NCBI GenBank assembly: GCA_003427395.1 | Contig: BFEA01000407.1 | Coordinates: forward strand, 1,275,721 to 1,296,561 | Direction: 5' to 3' | DNA: 20,841 nucleotides | From: Chara braunii | Taxonomy: Eukaryota > Streptophyta > Charophyceae > Charales > Characeae | In this document: positions 1 to 8,743 of the stretch, in pieces | Layout of the letters: each line of letters starts with the position of its first letter | Position numbering within the stretch: the stretch's first letter is position 1 | The notes under the pieces: model-generated | Told to the model about the DNA's origin: nothing | The model's input: only the letters and a program-made list of their open reading frames with translations | Databases searched by the model: none | Made by a program: the position numbers and the translations under genes

Positions 1-47
<47 letters not shown>
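1..47. repeat. (GA)n microsatellite
   Basis: The window opens with about 23 perfect GA dinucleotides and no interruption. It probably marks the point where assembly stopped, so the true tract may be longer. The next 112 bases (48-159) show nothing I can name. Confidence 0.97.
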
Positions 48-49
<2 letters not shown>

Positions 50-159
50 CTCCTATCCTAATCACCCCTACCCCGTTGCCCATTCTACCGACCGAACTAG
101 GTCCCCCGTGCACCTTGGAACCCTCCTTTGCCTAAGACCCTTGGGTGGCGGAATGAGAC

Positions 160-2503
160 AGTGGAGAAGAAGGTGGAAGGTGACCGACTATGGTGGATGG
201 GTGAAGGAGATGGTGGAGGAGCAATGTGCAAGGTGGTTGGCTATGGTCGACGGGTGTAGGTGAAGGTGGAGGAAGAAGCTGCAAGGTGGTTGGCTATGGT
301 GGATGGGTGTAGGTGAAGGTGGAGGAAAAAGTTGCAAGGTGACCGGTTATGGCGGATGGGTGTAGGTGAAGGTGGAGGAAGAATGTGCAAGGTAACCAGC
401 TATGGAGGATGGGTGTAGGTGTAGGTGGAGAAAGAAGGTGCAACGTGGTTGGCTATGGTGGATGGGTGTAAGTGAGGCTGGAGGAAGAAGGTGTAAGGTG
501 GTTGGCTATGGTGGATGGGTGTAGGTGAAGGTGGAGGATGAAGGTGGGAGTTGTTTTCCGTTGTCCTTTGGACACCCGGACGAGGTGGATGGCTATGGTG
601 GATGGGTGTGGGTGATGGCGGAGGGGGAAGGTGCAAGGTGACCGGCTATGGTGGATGGGTGTAGGTGAAGGTGGAGGAAGAAGGTCAAGGTGACCGACTA
701 TGGAGGATGGCTGTAGGTAAAGGTGGAGGAAGAAGGTAGAAGGTGGTTGGTAATGCTGGATGGGTGTAAGTGAGGGTGAAGGAAGAAGGTGTAAGGTGGT
801 TGGCTATGGTGGATGGGAGTAGGTGAGGGTGGAGGAAGAAGGTGGGAGGTGTTTTGCGTTGTCCTTTGGACATCCGGGTGAGGTGGATGACTATGGTCGA
901 TGGGTGTGGGTGATGGCGGAGGAAGAAGGTGCAAGGTGACCGGCTATGGAGGATGGGTGTACGTGAAGGTGGAGGAAGAAAGTGCAAGGTGGCCGACTAT
1001 GGTGGATAGATGTAAGTGAGGGTGGAGGAAGAAGGTGTAAGGGGGTTGGCTATGGTGGATGGGTGTAGGTGAAGGTGGAGGAAGAAGGTGCAAGGTGACC
1101 GGCTATGGTGGATGGGGTGTAGGTGAAGGTGGAGGAAGAAGGTGCAAGGTGATCGGCTATGGAGGATGGGTGTAGGTGAAGGTGGAGGAAGAAGGTGCTA
1201 GGTGGTTGGCTATGGTGGATGGGTGTAAGTGAGGGTGGAGGAAGAAGGTGTAAGGTGGTCGGCTATGGTGGATGGGTGTACATGAAGGTGGAAGAAGATG
1301 GTGGAAGGTCACCGGCTATGGTGGATGGGTGTAGGTGAAGGTGGAGGAAGAAGGTGCAACGTAACCGGTTATGGAGGATGGGTGTAGGTGAAGGTGGAGG
1401 AAAAAGGTGCAAGGTGGTTGGCTATGGTGGATGGGAGTAGGTGAGGGTGGAGGAAGAAGGTTTAAGGTGGTTGGCTATGGTGGATGAGTGTAGGTGAAGG
1501 TGGAGGAAGAAGACGGGAGGTGTTTTGGGTTGTCCTTTGGACATCCGGGGGAGGTGAATGGCTATGGTGGATGGGTGTGGGTGATGGCGGAGGAAGAAGG
1601 TGCAAGGTGACCGGCTATGGAGGATGGGTGTAGGTGAAGGTGGAGGAAGAAGGTGCAAGGTGGCCGGCAATGGTGGATGGATGTAAGTGAGGGTAGAGGA
1701 ACAAGATGTAAGGTGGTTGGCTATGGTGGATGGGTGTAGGTGAAGGTGGAGGAAGAAGGTGTAAGGTCGTCGGCTATAGTGGATGGGTGTAAGTGAGGGT
1801 GGAGGAAGAAAGTGTAAGGTGGTTGGCTATGGTGGATGGGTGTAGGTGAAGGTGGAGGAAGAAGGTGNGCTATAGTGGATGGGTGTAAGTGAGGGTGGAG
1901 GAAGAAAGTGTAAGGTGGTTGGCTATGGTGGATGGGTGTAGGTGAAGGTGGAGGAAGAAGGTGCAGGGTGACCGACTATGGTGGATGGGTGTAGGTGAAG
2001 GTGGAGGAAGAAGGTGCAAGGTGGTTGGCTATGGTGGATGGGTGTAAGTGAGGGTGGAGGAAAGAGGTGTAAGGTGGTCGGCTATGGTGGATGGGTGTAA
2101 GTGAGGGTGGAGGAGGAAGGTGTAAGGTGGTTGGCTATGGTGGATTGGTGAAGGTGAAGGTGGAGGAAGAAGGTGCAAGGTGACCGACTATGGTGGATAG
2201 GTGTAGGTGAAGATGGAGGAAGAAGGTGTAAGGTGGTCGGCTATGGTCGATGGGTGTAAGTGAAGGTGGAGGAAGAAGGTGTAAGGTGGTTGGCTATGGT
2301 GGATGGGTGTACGTGAAGGTGGAGGAAGAAGGTGCAAGGTGACCGACTATGGTGGATGGGTGTAGGTGAAGGTGGAGGAAGAAGGTGCAAGGTGATCGGC
2401 TATGGAGGACGGGTGTAGATGAAGGTGGAGGAAGAAGGTGCAAGGTGGTTGGCTATGGTGGATGGGTGTAAGTTCGGGTGGAGGAAGAATGTGTAAGGTG
2501 GTC
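160..2503. repeat. 53-bp G/A-rich minisatellite, about 44 units
   Basis: The period is read directly: GGATGGGTGTAGG occurs at 301 and again at 354, and the same 53-bp spacing continues through the block. A unit contains CTATGGTGGATGGG, then TGTAGGTGAAGG or TGTAAGTGAGGG, then TGGAGGAAGAAGG, then GTGCAAGGTGACC or GTGTAAGGTGGTT. Units fall into these sub-types and alternate irregularly. Three units carry a foreign-looking segment with TGTCCTTTGGAC at about 562, 860 and 1531. The + strand is almost all G, A and T. The proline- and histidine-rich frames on the other strand come from this composition. 53 is not a multiple of 3, so no frame can repeat with the unit. Confidence 0.96.
1773..1963. other. 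Likely assembly join: single N between two exact 95-bp copies
   Basis: Position 1868 is N. The 95 bases before it (1773-1867) are identical to the 95 bases after it (1869-1963). The offset is 96 bp, which does not fit the 53-bp period (two units would be 106 bp). Eleven bases seen at 1762-1772 are replaced by the N. This is what results when two contig ends sharing the same sequence are joined without being merged, so copy number here is not reliable. Confidence 0.8.
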
Positions 2504-2903
2504 TTGACCCCTTGCCGTCTCCTAACCCAAGTGTCATGGTCCGTTGTCCACTGTATCACCTAGCCCCGGAGGCAAAACACGATTCCCCAACACACAATTT
2601 ACAACTGATATGCAGAAAATACAGATTTGCAGCAGATACAGCTGGCTGAGAAATCGCAGCATCTGCAGATTTGCACATTACGGTAACTTCGTTTTCGCTG
2701 TTTTTTGGCCAAAGGTGAAAAATCGGGATACACAGGCCTACGTTTCCTGCCCCAAAGGACATCAGTACCACTCCAAATTTTGTGGGTCCTCTTAGTGTGT
2801 CACAGGGAAGGCCTCTGCAAAATTTCGTGAGATTCCGACGCTGTTTGGGCGCAGTTGCCTGTTTCGGGCGCCGCCTGGTCTCAAAGTGAACAGTTCGGAG
2901 GAA
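2504..2903. other. No gene seen; unclassified DNA after the minisatellite
   Basis: The repeat ends and mixed-composition DNA begins. On the - strand, TGTTGGGGAATC (complement of 2581-2592) resembles the first bases of some plant LTRs. No matching second LTR, primer-binding site or purine tract was found beside it, so it is not called. TGCAGATTTGC-like words recur around 2611-2680. The two overlapping short open frames on opposite strands have no recognisable content. Confidence 0.5.
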
Positions 2904-2934
2904 GTCCGTTTTCTGATTTTTTCAGAAAACGGAC
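2904..2934. repeat. Perfect 13-bp stem-loop with T5 loop
   Basis: GTCCGTTTTCTGA (2904-2916) is followed by TTTTT and then its exact reverse complement (2922-2934). No mismatch occurs in 13 pairs. I see no CDS end beside it, and a bacterial-type terminator does not fit this context. Confidence 0.9.
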
Positions 2935-2938
2935 GCTG

Positions 2939-2963
2939 ATGGCCTGTTAGGTCTGCAGGCCAT
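2939..2963. repeat. Perfect 8-bp inverted repeat
   Basis: ATGGCCTG (2939-2946) pairs with CAGGCCAT (2956-2963) across a 9-base loop. It starts 5 bases after the 13-bp stem-loop, so the two form a double hairpin. Confidence 0.75.
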
Positions 2964-3120
2964 TTGTTTATGCTCTGAACATGAGGTCTAAGAAATCTCA
3001 GACCCCATACCCAAGTTTTGGCAGTGTCGTTGCCATCGTGCTTTTGGCCACTTTGGCCTATTTGCTGTTCCGTGCGGTCCTTGCACAGGCAGTGGTTACT
3101 CTATCATTCTTCCGTGACAG

Positions 3121-3158
3121 CGGTCCGAGCGGCCAGAGCGTAGCAGCAGTTCGAATCC
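3121..3158 (+). other. tRNA-like Pol III A-box and B-box remnant
   Basis: CGGTCCGAGCGG (3121-3132) resembles the D-arm A-box of Leu/Ser-type tRNAs (TGGCCGAGCGG). AGTTCGAATCC (3148-3158) matches the B-box consensus GGTTCGAATCC at 10 of 11 positions. The boxes start only 27 bases apart, shorter than in a functional tRNA, and no acceptor stem is visible. It could be a shortened tRNA-derived SINE head, a decayed tRNA, or chance. Confidence 0.28.
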
Positions 3159-3195
3159 CACAACTATTCAGTAAGGGAAACCACAGCAAAGACTT

Positions 3196-3218
3196 AAACT
3201 GCTGAAAATCAGCAGTTT
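3196..3218. repeat. Perfect 10-bp stem-loop with 3-base loop
   Basis: AAACTGCTGA (3196-3205), loop AAA, then TCAGCAGTTT (3209-3218). This is the third perfect stem-loop within about 320 bases. It contains the stop codon of a 74-codon + strand frame (2981-3205) that I do not consider a supported gene. Confidence 0.88.
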
Positions 3219-3309
3219 ACCAACCTCTCAATCTACGTGTTCGAATAGAACTCGAGGGGGGGGGGAAAATCATGCGGTATCTAGTTCTAGAGCCAAATTA
3301 GAAACTCAA

Positions 3310-4200
3310 CGATTTACCTGGGAGTGGGAAAAACAGACAATGCATGCGTTCTATACTACCAGATCACTAGATTACACCAAAACTGAAGCAGCAGCTTACT
3401 CCCAGCTAAGGAATCAGACGAAACATGGAGAGAGGGAGAGAAAAACACCCTCTTGAGCTTACACACACAAGAGGGAAAGTTGCGCTTCACATAGGAGTGG
3501 AAAATCAGACAACACAAGCACTCTACACTACTCGAATCACTATAGATTACACCAAGATTGAAGTTGCAATTCACTCCCGAGTGAAGAAACAAGTCAAACA
3601 CAGAAAGAAGGAGAAAAAAACGCACATTTGAGCCCCCACACACAAGGGGGAAAGTTGCGATTCACATGGGAATGGAAGAATGGACAAAACAAACGCTGTA
3701 TACTACTCAAACACTAGACTACACCAAGATTGAAGCTGCAATTCACACCCAAGTGAAGAAACAAGTGAAACATGCAGAGAGAAAAAAAAAAAAAACACAT
3801 TTGAGCTCATACACACAAGGGGGAAAGTTGCGATTCACATGGGAGTGAAAGAATGGACAAAACAAACACTCTACACTACTCCAACACTAAGACTACACCA
3901 AGATTGAAGTTGCGATTCATACCCAAGTGAAGAAACAACTGAAACATGGAGAGAAGGAGAGAAAAACACACATTTGACCTCACACACAAAACGGGGAAAG
4001 TTGCGATTCACATGGGAGTGGAAGAATTGACAAAACAAGCACTCTACACTACTCAATTACTAGACTACAGCAAAATTGAAGTTGCTATCCACCCCTAAGG
4101 GAAAAAACAAGTGAAACATGGAGAGAGGGAGAAAAAAACACACATTTGAGTTCCACACACAAGGGGGAAAGTTGCGATTTACACTAGAGTGAAGATTGAG
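3310..4200. repeat. About five tandem units of 171-175 bp
   Basis: AAAGTTGCG recurs at 3476, 3651, 3824, 3997 and 4168, giving spacings of 175, 173, 173 and 171. A diverged first unit begins near 3310. Each unit contains CACATGGGAGTGGAAGAAT, ACTCTACACTACT, CTAGACTACACCAAGATTGA, GTGAAGAAACAAGTGAAACA, a purine stretch of GGAGAGAGGGAGAAAAA type, and CACACACAAGGGGG. Small open frames on either strand inside the array are by-products of the A-rich repeat. The last unit degrades into the purine tract that follows. Confidence 0.93.
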
Positions 4201-4238
4201 ACTAACCAAACACTAATCAACACCAAGAACATCAAGAT

Positions 4239-4434
4239 AAGGAAGGAGAAGAAAAAGAAGAAGAAGAGGGGGAAGAGGGAGAAGGAGAGGAAAAGGAAGA
4301 AGAAGAAGAGGGAGAAGAAGAAGAAGAAGAAGAAGGGGAAAAAAAAAAAAAAAAAAAAGGAGAAGAAAAAGAAAAAAAAAAAAAAAAAAAGGAAAAAAAA
4401 AAAAAAAAAAAAAAAGGAAAAAAAAAAAAAAAAA
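4239..4434. repeat. Uninterrupted 196-nt homopurine tract
   Basis: No C or T occurs on the + strand between T4238 and T4435. The 5' part is GAA/GGA-rich with G runs and the 3' part is long A runs broken by GG. Tracts like this can form triplex (H-DNA) and often cause polymerase slippage, so the exact length is uncertain. The lysine-rich and phenylalanine-rich frames over it are composition artefacts. Confidence 0.95.
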
Positions 4435-4478
4435 TAAATAAATAAAAAATAAAAAAAAAAAAAATGAAAAAAAAAATG
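4435..4478. repeat. A-rich tail with (AAAT)n
   Basis: AAATAAATAAAT-type sequence followed by A runs broken by single T or TG. With the homopurine block it makes about 240 bases of low complexity. It could be the 3' A-tail of an old + strand retroposed sequence or simple slippage. Confidence 0.8.
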
Positions 4479-4913
4479 AAGGAGAAGAAGGTGGTTATCG
4501 CCTCTCACCTCTTCTTGGTCTTGGAGTTGATATCCCAACCTTTGATGAAGCTTTTACTTACTTAGCTATGACTTCCTTCTTCTCCAAGCCCTTCTCCTTC
4601 CTTTCTCTCCCCCTCCCAAGTTGCCACAAGCTCCAATCACTATGGCTTAGAGTCCTCCCCTCTAGGAGGGCTCATGGGATTCCTCTTAGCCTTGCCCTTC
4701 TCCACACTAGCCTGGGAGTTATGGCGGATCACCTCCCACACTACCACCAACCTCTAGAGTCCTCCTCCCTTGCTCCTAGCTTCCTCTAGACTCTCAAACT
4801 GGCAGAGGGGTTCCCCTCCACTCTCGCTAAGTGAGTGTAGAGTTGTCATGGGTTCATTCGGGCAGCATGGGCATTCCTCATGCGAATGTGAGTGTGGAGG
4901 GTTGAATCCCCAG
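4479..4913. other. No gene seen; C/T-rich DNA downstream of the - strand TATA site
   Basis: C/T-rich on the + strand. It has short inverted repeats, for example GAGGGG TT CCCCTC near 4805-4818 and CCTCC/GGAGG near 4655-4670. On the - strand it would be the transcribed leader from the TATA-like site at 4914-4921, but no protein-like frame follows. Confidence 0.45.
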
Positions 4914-4921
4914 CTTATATA
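4914..4921 (-). promoter_or_regulatory. Candidate TATA box, - strand
   Basis: The - strand reads CCTATATAAGC, a good plant TATA context (TATATAAG). Initiation would be expected about 30 bases on, near 4885. No coding frame of note follows, so it may belong to the LTR of an old - strand element. The purine-tract sites at 8.45 and 9.63 kb point the same way. An isolated TATA match is weak evidence. Confidence 0.25.
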
Positions 4922-5600
4922 GGTTGGCAACAGCAGTCCAGCCAACCCATGGGCCTCTCCATGTGCCCCATAGTGAACCGAGGTACCCCCTTGGCCAATT
5001 TTCACCACTAGGCCTCTCCGGGGGCACCTGGGCCTCTTTTGGTTCAGGTTCATGCAGTCCGAGTGATTCGTACCAGCTCGGCCTGCCCCTTGGGCCTTTT
5101 TCCAGCCTCACACCACTTGAAAAATGTTGCCCCCTTGAGTCCAAGGTCTAAGGGGTAACCTACTTGAGAGAAAAATGCCTAACGGACATTTTTCTCGATT
5201 TTTTCAAGTTTCGGCCTTCCTAGGGTAGGCCGGAGCATTTTTCCAGCGGCGGCACATTTTCAGTCTTAAATCAGGCTGAAATCCAAAACCCCTATTATTC
5301 CGAGCTACCCTATGGTGGTCCTTGCTTTAAATTTAAGCCCATAAGTTCAATTTTTCAATTTTTGGTGCATCTGGCTTTCTTTTTGGGCCAAATACACAGT
5401 TTCGTCTTCTTCCCTTTTTTGTTTCTTTCCATTTTGGGCTGCCACCTCATTCCGGAGCTAGCCGTTTTGGGCTGACCCACAAAAAAGGTTGTTTCTCCTC
5501 CATTATGAGATTTGATCTCAATTCCATGACCCAAAAGAAAATCGACCTTCTTCTTTTTACATTTTCTCTCATTTTGCTCTTTTTAATTCAGATATGGTTG
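4922..5600. other. No gene seen; pyrimidine-rich DNA
   Basis: C/T-rich + strand with repeated GGCCTCT/GGGCC-type words and many TTTT runs. Overlapping short frames occur on both strands, none with a recognisable domain. Composition resembles the diverged repeats that follow, and degraded older units may be present. Confidence 0.4.
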
Positions 5601-5625
5601 AGATATGGCCCCAAGGGTCATATCT
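5601..5625. repeat. 11-bp stem-loop with one G.T pair
   Basis: AGATATGGCCC (5601-5611) pairs with GGGTCATATCT (5615-5625) around loop CAA. Ten pairs are Watson-Crick and one is a G.T wobble. It lies at the head of the hairpin-bearing tandem family. Confidence 0.75.
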
Positions 5626-6129
5626 CTGCAATCCGGGATGCCCTCCTTGGATCTAGGAGGGGTGAGGTCATCATTGGGACCTGCCCGTCCCTACTGCAGC
5701 AGTCCCAATGGGTCGGCATATTTTCATCCACCCATTTCTCCCGTTTTGTTTCATTCTCCCTCCATTCTCTCTCCTTTTTCTTTTCTTTTTCTTTTATTTT
5801 TGTTATGACAAGTCTCAAATGGTTGTGCATTCTTTTTCTAGGCCTAGGATCTTCATTTGTGGCCAGATTCATAACCAGTTGTGGGCCGTTATACTCCGGA
5901 TTACAATGACACGACCTGTAAGCTCCTAGGGGGCTCCATTTCGCCTCATTTTGTTCGATTTTGAGCCCCCTTGGCTCCGATTTTCCACGGCCAATCTTTT
6001 TCTTGCATGGAGCCCCTTGAACTCTTATTTTCTCATGCCTAGCAAGTCCAAGATATCCCGGATTGCCGAACAACCCTCCCATCATTCATTTTTCTTTGTT
6101 TTTCACTCCCGTTTCACCCGTTTGAGCCT

Positions 6130-6181
6130 CACTAGTGTTTGCACTAGAAGTGTTGATATTTTCCACCGTCGAGATCTTCGA
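6130..6181. repeat. Dispersed repeat, copy 1 (CACTAGT..TTTGCACTAG)
   Basis: CACTAGTGTTTGCACTAG followed by GTGTTGATATTTT, CCGTC and AGATCT. The same order of words occurs at 7718-7772 with scattered substitutions. It sits 86 bases after a hairpin unit (6044). Copy 2 sits 90 bases after one (7628), so a larger block was duplicated about 1.59 kb apart. Confidence 0.75.
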
Positions 6182-7088
6182 TCTTGGTGGTGCCATTTGC
6201 CTTGCACGCCCGCTCCCTACATTGGCATGTGGTTTTCCTTGGGCCCTCCGAGTCCCTGCCATTCCCCCATGCTAGTTTCATTTTTCCGTCCCGCGGGCGG
6301 CGCCGTCGACAAAGCCCAATTTTCAACAATTTTTACTTGGGCCCATTTGGTCCCAGGCGTCATCCCGGTCGATGCCTAATTTTTATTTGGAACCCCCATG
6401 TCCCCGGCAGTCCGATTTCATCATTTTCACGTGCCTCAAGCGTGCCGATTATTTTCCCGGCCGCGGGAACCCCGCCTTGCCGTCACCATTTTCCGTTATA
6501 CTCCCTTATGCCCACAGAGTCGTTTTCCAGCCTTTTGGGCGTGCCGTGGCTCATTTTCCCTTGGCTTAGGCATCCCCATGCAGTCCATTATTTCTCGGAC
6601 TACAGCCACAACCAATTTTCTAGTCCCACAGCCCCACATCATGCCTTATGCCAAAAGGAAATGAAGTATTAATTTTCCAAGGGCTCCCAAGCTCAATTTT
6701 GGCTCCCGGAGCACCTACAACTTAAGTTTGCCCCTCCCCATGCTGTACGTTGTAACTCGGACTGTAGTGGGGGCTATTTTCTTTATCCCAATGCCCCACA
6801 ACTAGCCCCAAGTTGAAAGAAAAAAAAACGGTCAATTCCCAAGTGCATCCAGTCTCCATTTTAGCTCCCGGTGCACCTAACACATGTGTTTGGCCTCCCC
6901 TAGGTGATCCGTTATTTTTTGGTTGCAAGGACCCTTGATTTTCTTTGCAAAAATAAAAGAAAATCAAGGTCCTTTGTAACCGCCATATTCCAGAATGAAT
7001 CTGGTCACGGATGCACCTCCTCAAGTGACCGTTTTTGACCGTTAGTGCTCTTTTGACTTTTCTTTTCTTTTTCTTTTCTTTTCCCTCC

Positions 7089-7430
7089 CACTTGTGGACA
7101 GTTGGGACTTGTCAGTCCCTACTTGCTATAGTCCCTACTGACAGCCAACTCACTCATCCTCTCTCACATCCCATTTTCCTTTCCTTTTTTTTTTTTTTTT
7201 GCATGTCAAGTGTCAACTAGCCGTTAAGGCCATTTCCTCTTTTTTTTTAATTTTTTTTTTCTTTTTCTTCCACTTGTGGACAATTGGGACTTATCAGTCC
7301 GTACCTGTTTCAGTCCCAACTGACGGCCAACTCACTCATCCTCTCTCACCTCCCATTTTTTTTTTCTTTTCTTTTCTTTTTTTATTTGCATGCCAAGTGT
7401 TAAGTGGCCGTTAAGGCCCTTTTCTAGGCC
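7089..7430. repeat. Two adjacent 182-bp units of the family
   Basis: CACTTGTGGACA at 7089 and CACTTGTGGACA at 7271 start two well preserved units. Each has a TTGGGACTT..CAGTCC.. hairpin, then GCCAACTCACTCATCCTCTC, a CATTTT/T-C tract, GCATG.CAAGTGT and GCCGTTAAGGCC. These are the most alike neighbours in the array and give its clearest period. Confidence 0.88.
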
Positions 7431-7717
7431 CTTCCTCTTAGTTTTGGCCCTTCTTATGCCCAAGGGTCAGTCCGTCATTTCTCGGACTGCAGTTGTGGCC
7501 CTCTCATGCCCTCAAGAGCCTCCGTTTGCCTCCTCTCCCGAACGGTGGGCCCCCATACCCCAATTTTCTCCCTGAGGCCTATTTTTCACATGGAGTCTCT
7601 TTTTGGCTCCTGTTTCTTGGGAGAGGTCAATCCGAGATTTTTCGGATTGCTCCCATGCCCTTAGCACTTGTTTTCTTTACTTTTTTTATTTTTCTTTTGG
7701 CCTTCCCACTTGCTCCC

Positions 7718-7772
7718 ACTAGTTTTTGCACTAGTGGTGCTAATATTTTTGGCCGTCAAGATCTCCGGTGCA
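7718..7772. repeat. Dispersed repeat, copy 2 (CACTAGT..TTTGCACTAG)
   Basis: CACTAGTTTTTGCACTAG followed by GTGCTAATATTTTT, CCGTC and AGATCT, matching 6130-6181 in order and spacing. Sequence similarity fades downstream of AGATCT in both copies. Confidence 0.75.
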
Positions 7773-7834
7773 ACTTGTTTTAATTATTTGCACCACATGT
7801 CGTGCCACCATTTGTACTAGTTCCGCTAGCAGTC

Positions 7835-7985
7835 CCCCTAATACTTGTCCCGTCGGTGGTCCCGCCGGTGGTCTCGCCAGTACTTGTCGTGATACCGCAT
7901 TCTTGTACTTAGTCCCATGTGGTCCTTGACACTTTGTTCCGCCGGTGGCCCCCGACACTTTGTCCCGCCGGTGGTCCCGGGCACC
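7835..7985. repeat. GC-rich short tandem repeats (CCGCCGGTGGTCCC)
   Basis: GACACTTTG followed by TTCCGCCGGTGG or TCCCGCCGGTGG occurs at 7928 and 7954, a 26-bp period. Related CCGTCGGTGGTCCCGCCGG words lie at about 7850-7880. Several frames stay open through it on both strands, which is expected for such a repeat. Confidence 0.7.
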
Positions 7986-8446
7986 TTTGTCATTTCTTTG
8001 CCTTATGGCGGCCTCCTTCCCTCGTCCTTCTCGTGTCCCGCACACCGACCTTCTTGTTGCGGCTCCCCACCCGCTCTTGGCCCTTTGGCCCTCTCGGTGC
8101 CGCATCCCGGCGACCCTCTTGGCCCGGCTAATCTTCTCAGTTTTTTTAATTTTCTTTCTCCCTGTGGTATACATCCTACGACACTAATATTTCTGGCGAT
8201 CCTTCTCCTCCATGGGGGAGAAGGACCACCTTTACTATTTTCTTGAGGCCTTCTGCCGCTTGCCCTTCCGCTAATCTTTTCCGTGTCCCTGTGGCCCCGA
8301 CGACCTGGGTAACCTCCATGCCCCCTGATGTCAGTGCTTGAACACTTCCCGTCCTTCTTGCCTCCGGTTTTCTCCGCTGTGCACAAACCAGCCATGTACA
8401 GTCTCTCGAGTGACGGGATGTTCTTCGGGATTCACCGGTCCCGAGA
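7986..8446. other. No gene seen; C/T-rich linker
   Basis: Pyrimidine-rich, fairly GC-rich DNA between the short GGTGGTCCC repeats and the first purine-tract site. Several overlapping short frames on both strands show mutually shadowing low-complexity protein and no recognised domain. Confidence 0.4.
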
Positions 8447-8475
8447 CATTCCCCCCACTCATTCGCGATGTCCTC
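8447..8475 (-). other. Retrotransposon-like purine tract with upstream GAGGACATCG, - strand
   Basis: The - strand reads GAGGACATCG, then a short spacer, then GAGTGGGGGGAATG. This order resembles the end of the pol frame of many plant Ty3/gypsy elements: an acidic tail codon run, a G-rich polypurine tract, then an LTR starting with TG. A near copy lies at 9627-9657. No LTR pair or intact pol frame was found, so the assignment is tentative. Confidence 0.3.
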
Positions 8476-8743
8476 ATCGGAGTCATCGCGCACCAGTCCT
8501 CAGTTAGTAGGGATTAGGAGATGTAGATGGAGGGAAGAGGGGGTGGGGTGAGACGGAAAGTTAGCTTGTCAGGGTTCTTTTTGTCCTTTCTCATTCCTTT
8601 CTTAGAGTTTTCTTTAGTTTCCCGCCCTTGGGATGGAGGAGGGTATGGGGAGTCAAAAGGTTCTTCTTCGGGATTTTATTTTCTCATCCCATGCCGGCCA
8701 GGTTCATTTTTTGTTATCATCATTCTCAATACCACTTCCTTTT

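Larger units (their letters stand above)
5665..7660. repeat. Diverged 160-180-bp tandem repeat family with a hairpin in many units
   Basis: A CAGTCCRTTATTTCTCGGACTG-like word can be lined up at about 5882, 6044, 6408, 6581, 6743, 6905, 7113, 7295, 7468 and 7628. Successive spacings are mostly 160-182 bp. The best preserved copies form hairpins: CAGTCCG/CGGACTG at 7468-7489 and CAATCCG/CGGATTG at 7628-7649. A second hairpin type uses CATTGGGAC/GTCCCAATG (5672-5710), with relatives at 7099-7140 and 7281-7322. Units also carry T/C tracts and CTCATGCCC-type words. No coding content is recognised. It could be a satellite or the repeat-rich U3 or untranslated region of an LTR element. Confidence 0.7.

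Noticed and set aside
400-2559. Proline/histidine/serine-rich frames on the - strand, resembling cell-wall extensin-type proteins
   Set aside because: They are translations of the 53-bp repeat. The period is not a multiple of 3, and the same peptide words appear in shifting frames with no long continuous frame.
2581-2592. LTR-like terminus TGTTGGGGAATC on the - strand
   Set aside because: No partner LTR, purine tract or primer site was found in a consistent place; 12 bases are too few.
2981-3205. 74-codon + frame with a hydrophobic segment (about residues 15-42), a possible small membrane protein
   Set aside because: It overlaps the tRNA-like boxes and ends inside a perfect stem-loop. It has no recognised family and no promoter evidence; a hydrophobic stretch is common in T-rich DNA.
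3356-4056. Several 60-95-codon frames on both strands
   Set aside because: They sit within the 173-bp tandem array, follow its repeats and have no independent support.
4179-4538. Lysine-rich (+) and phenylalanine-rich (-) frames
   Set aside because: Pure products of the homopurine and A-rich tract.
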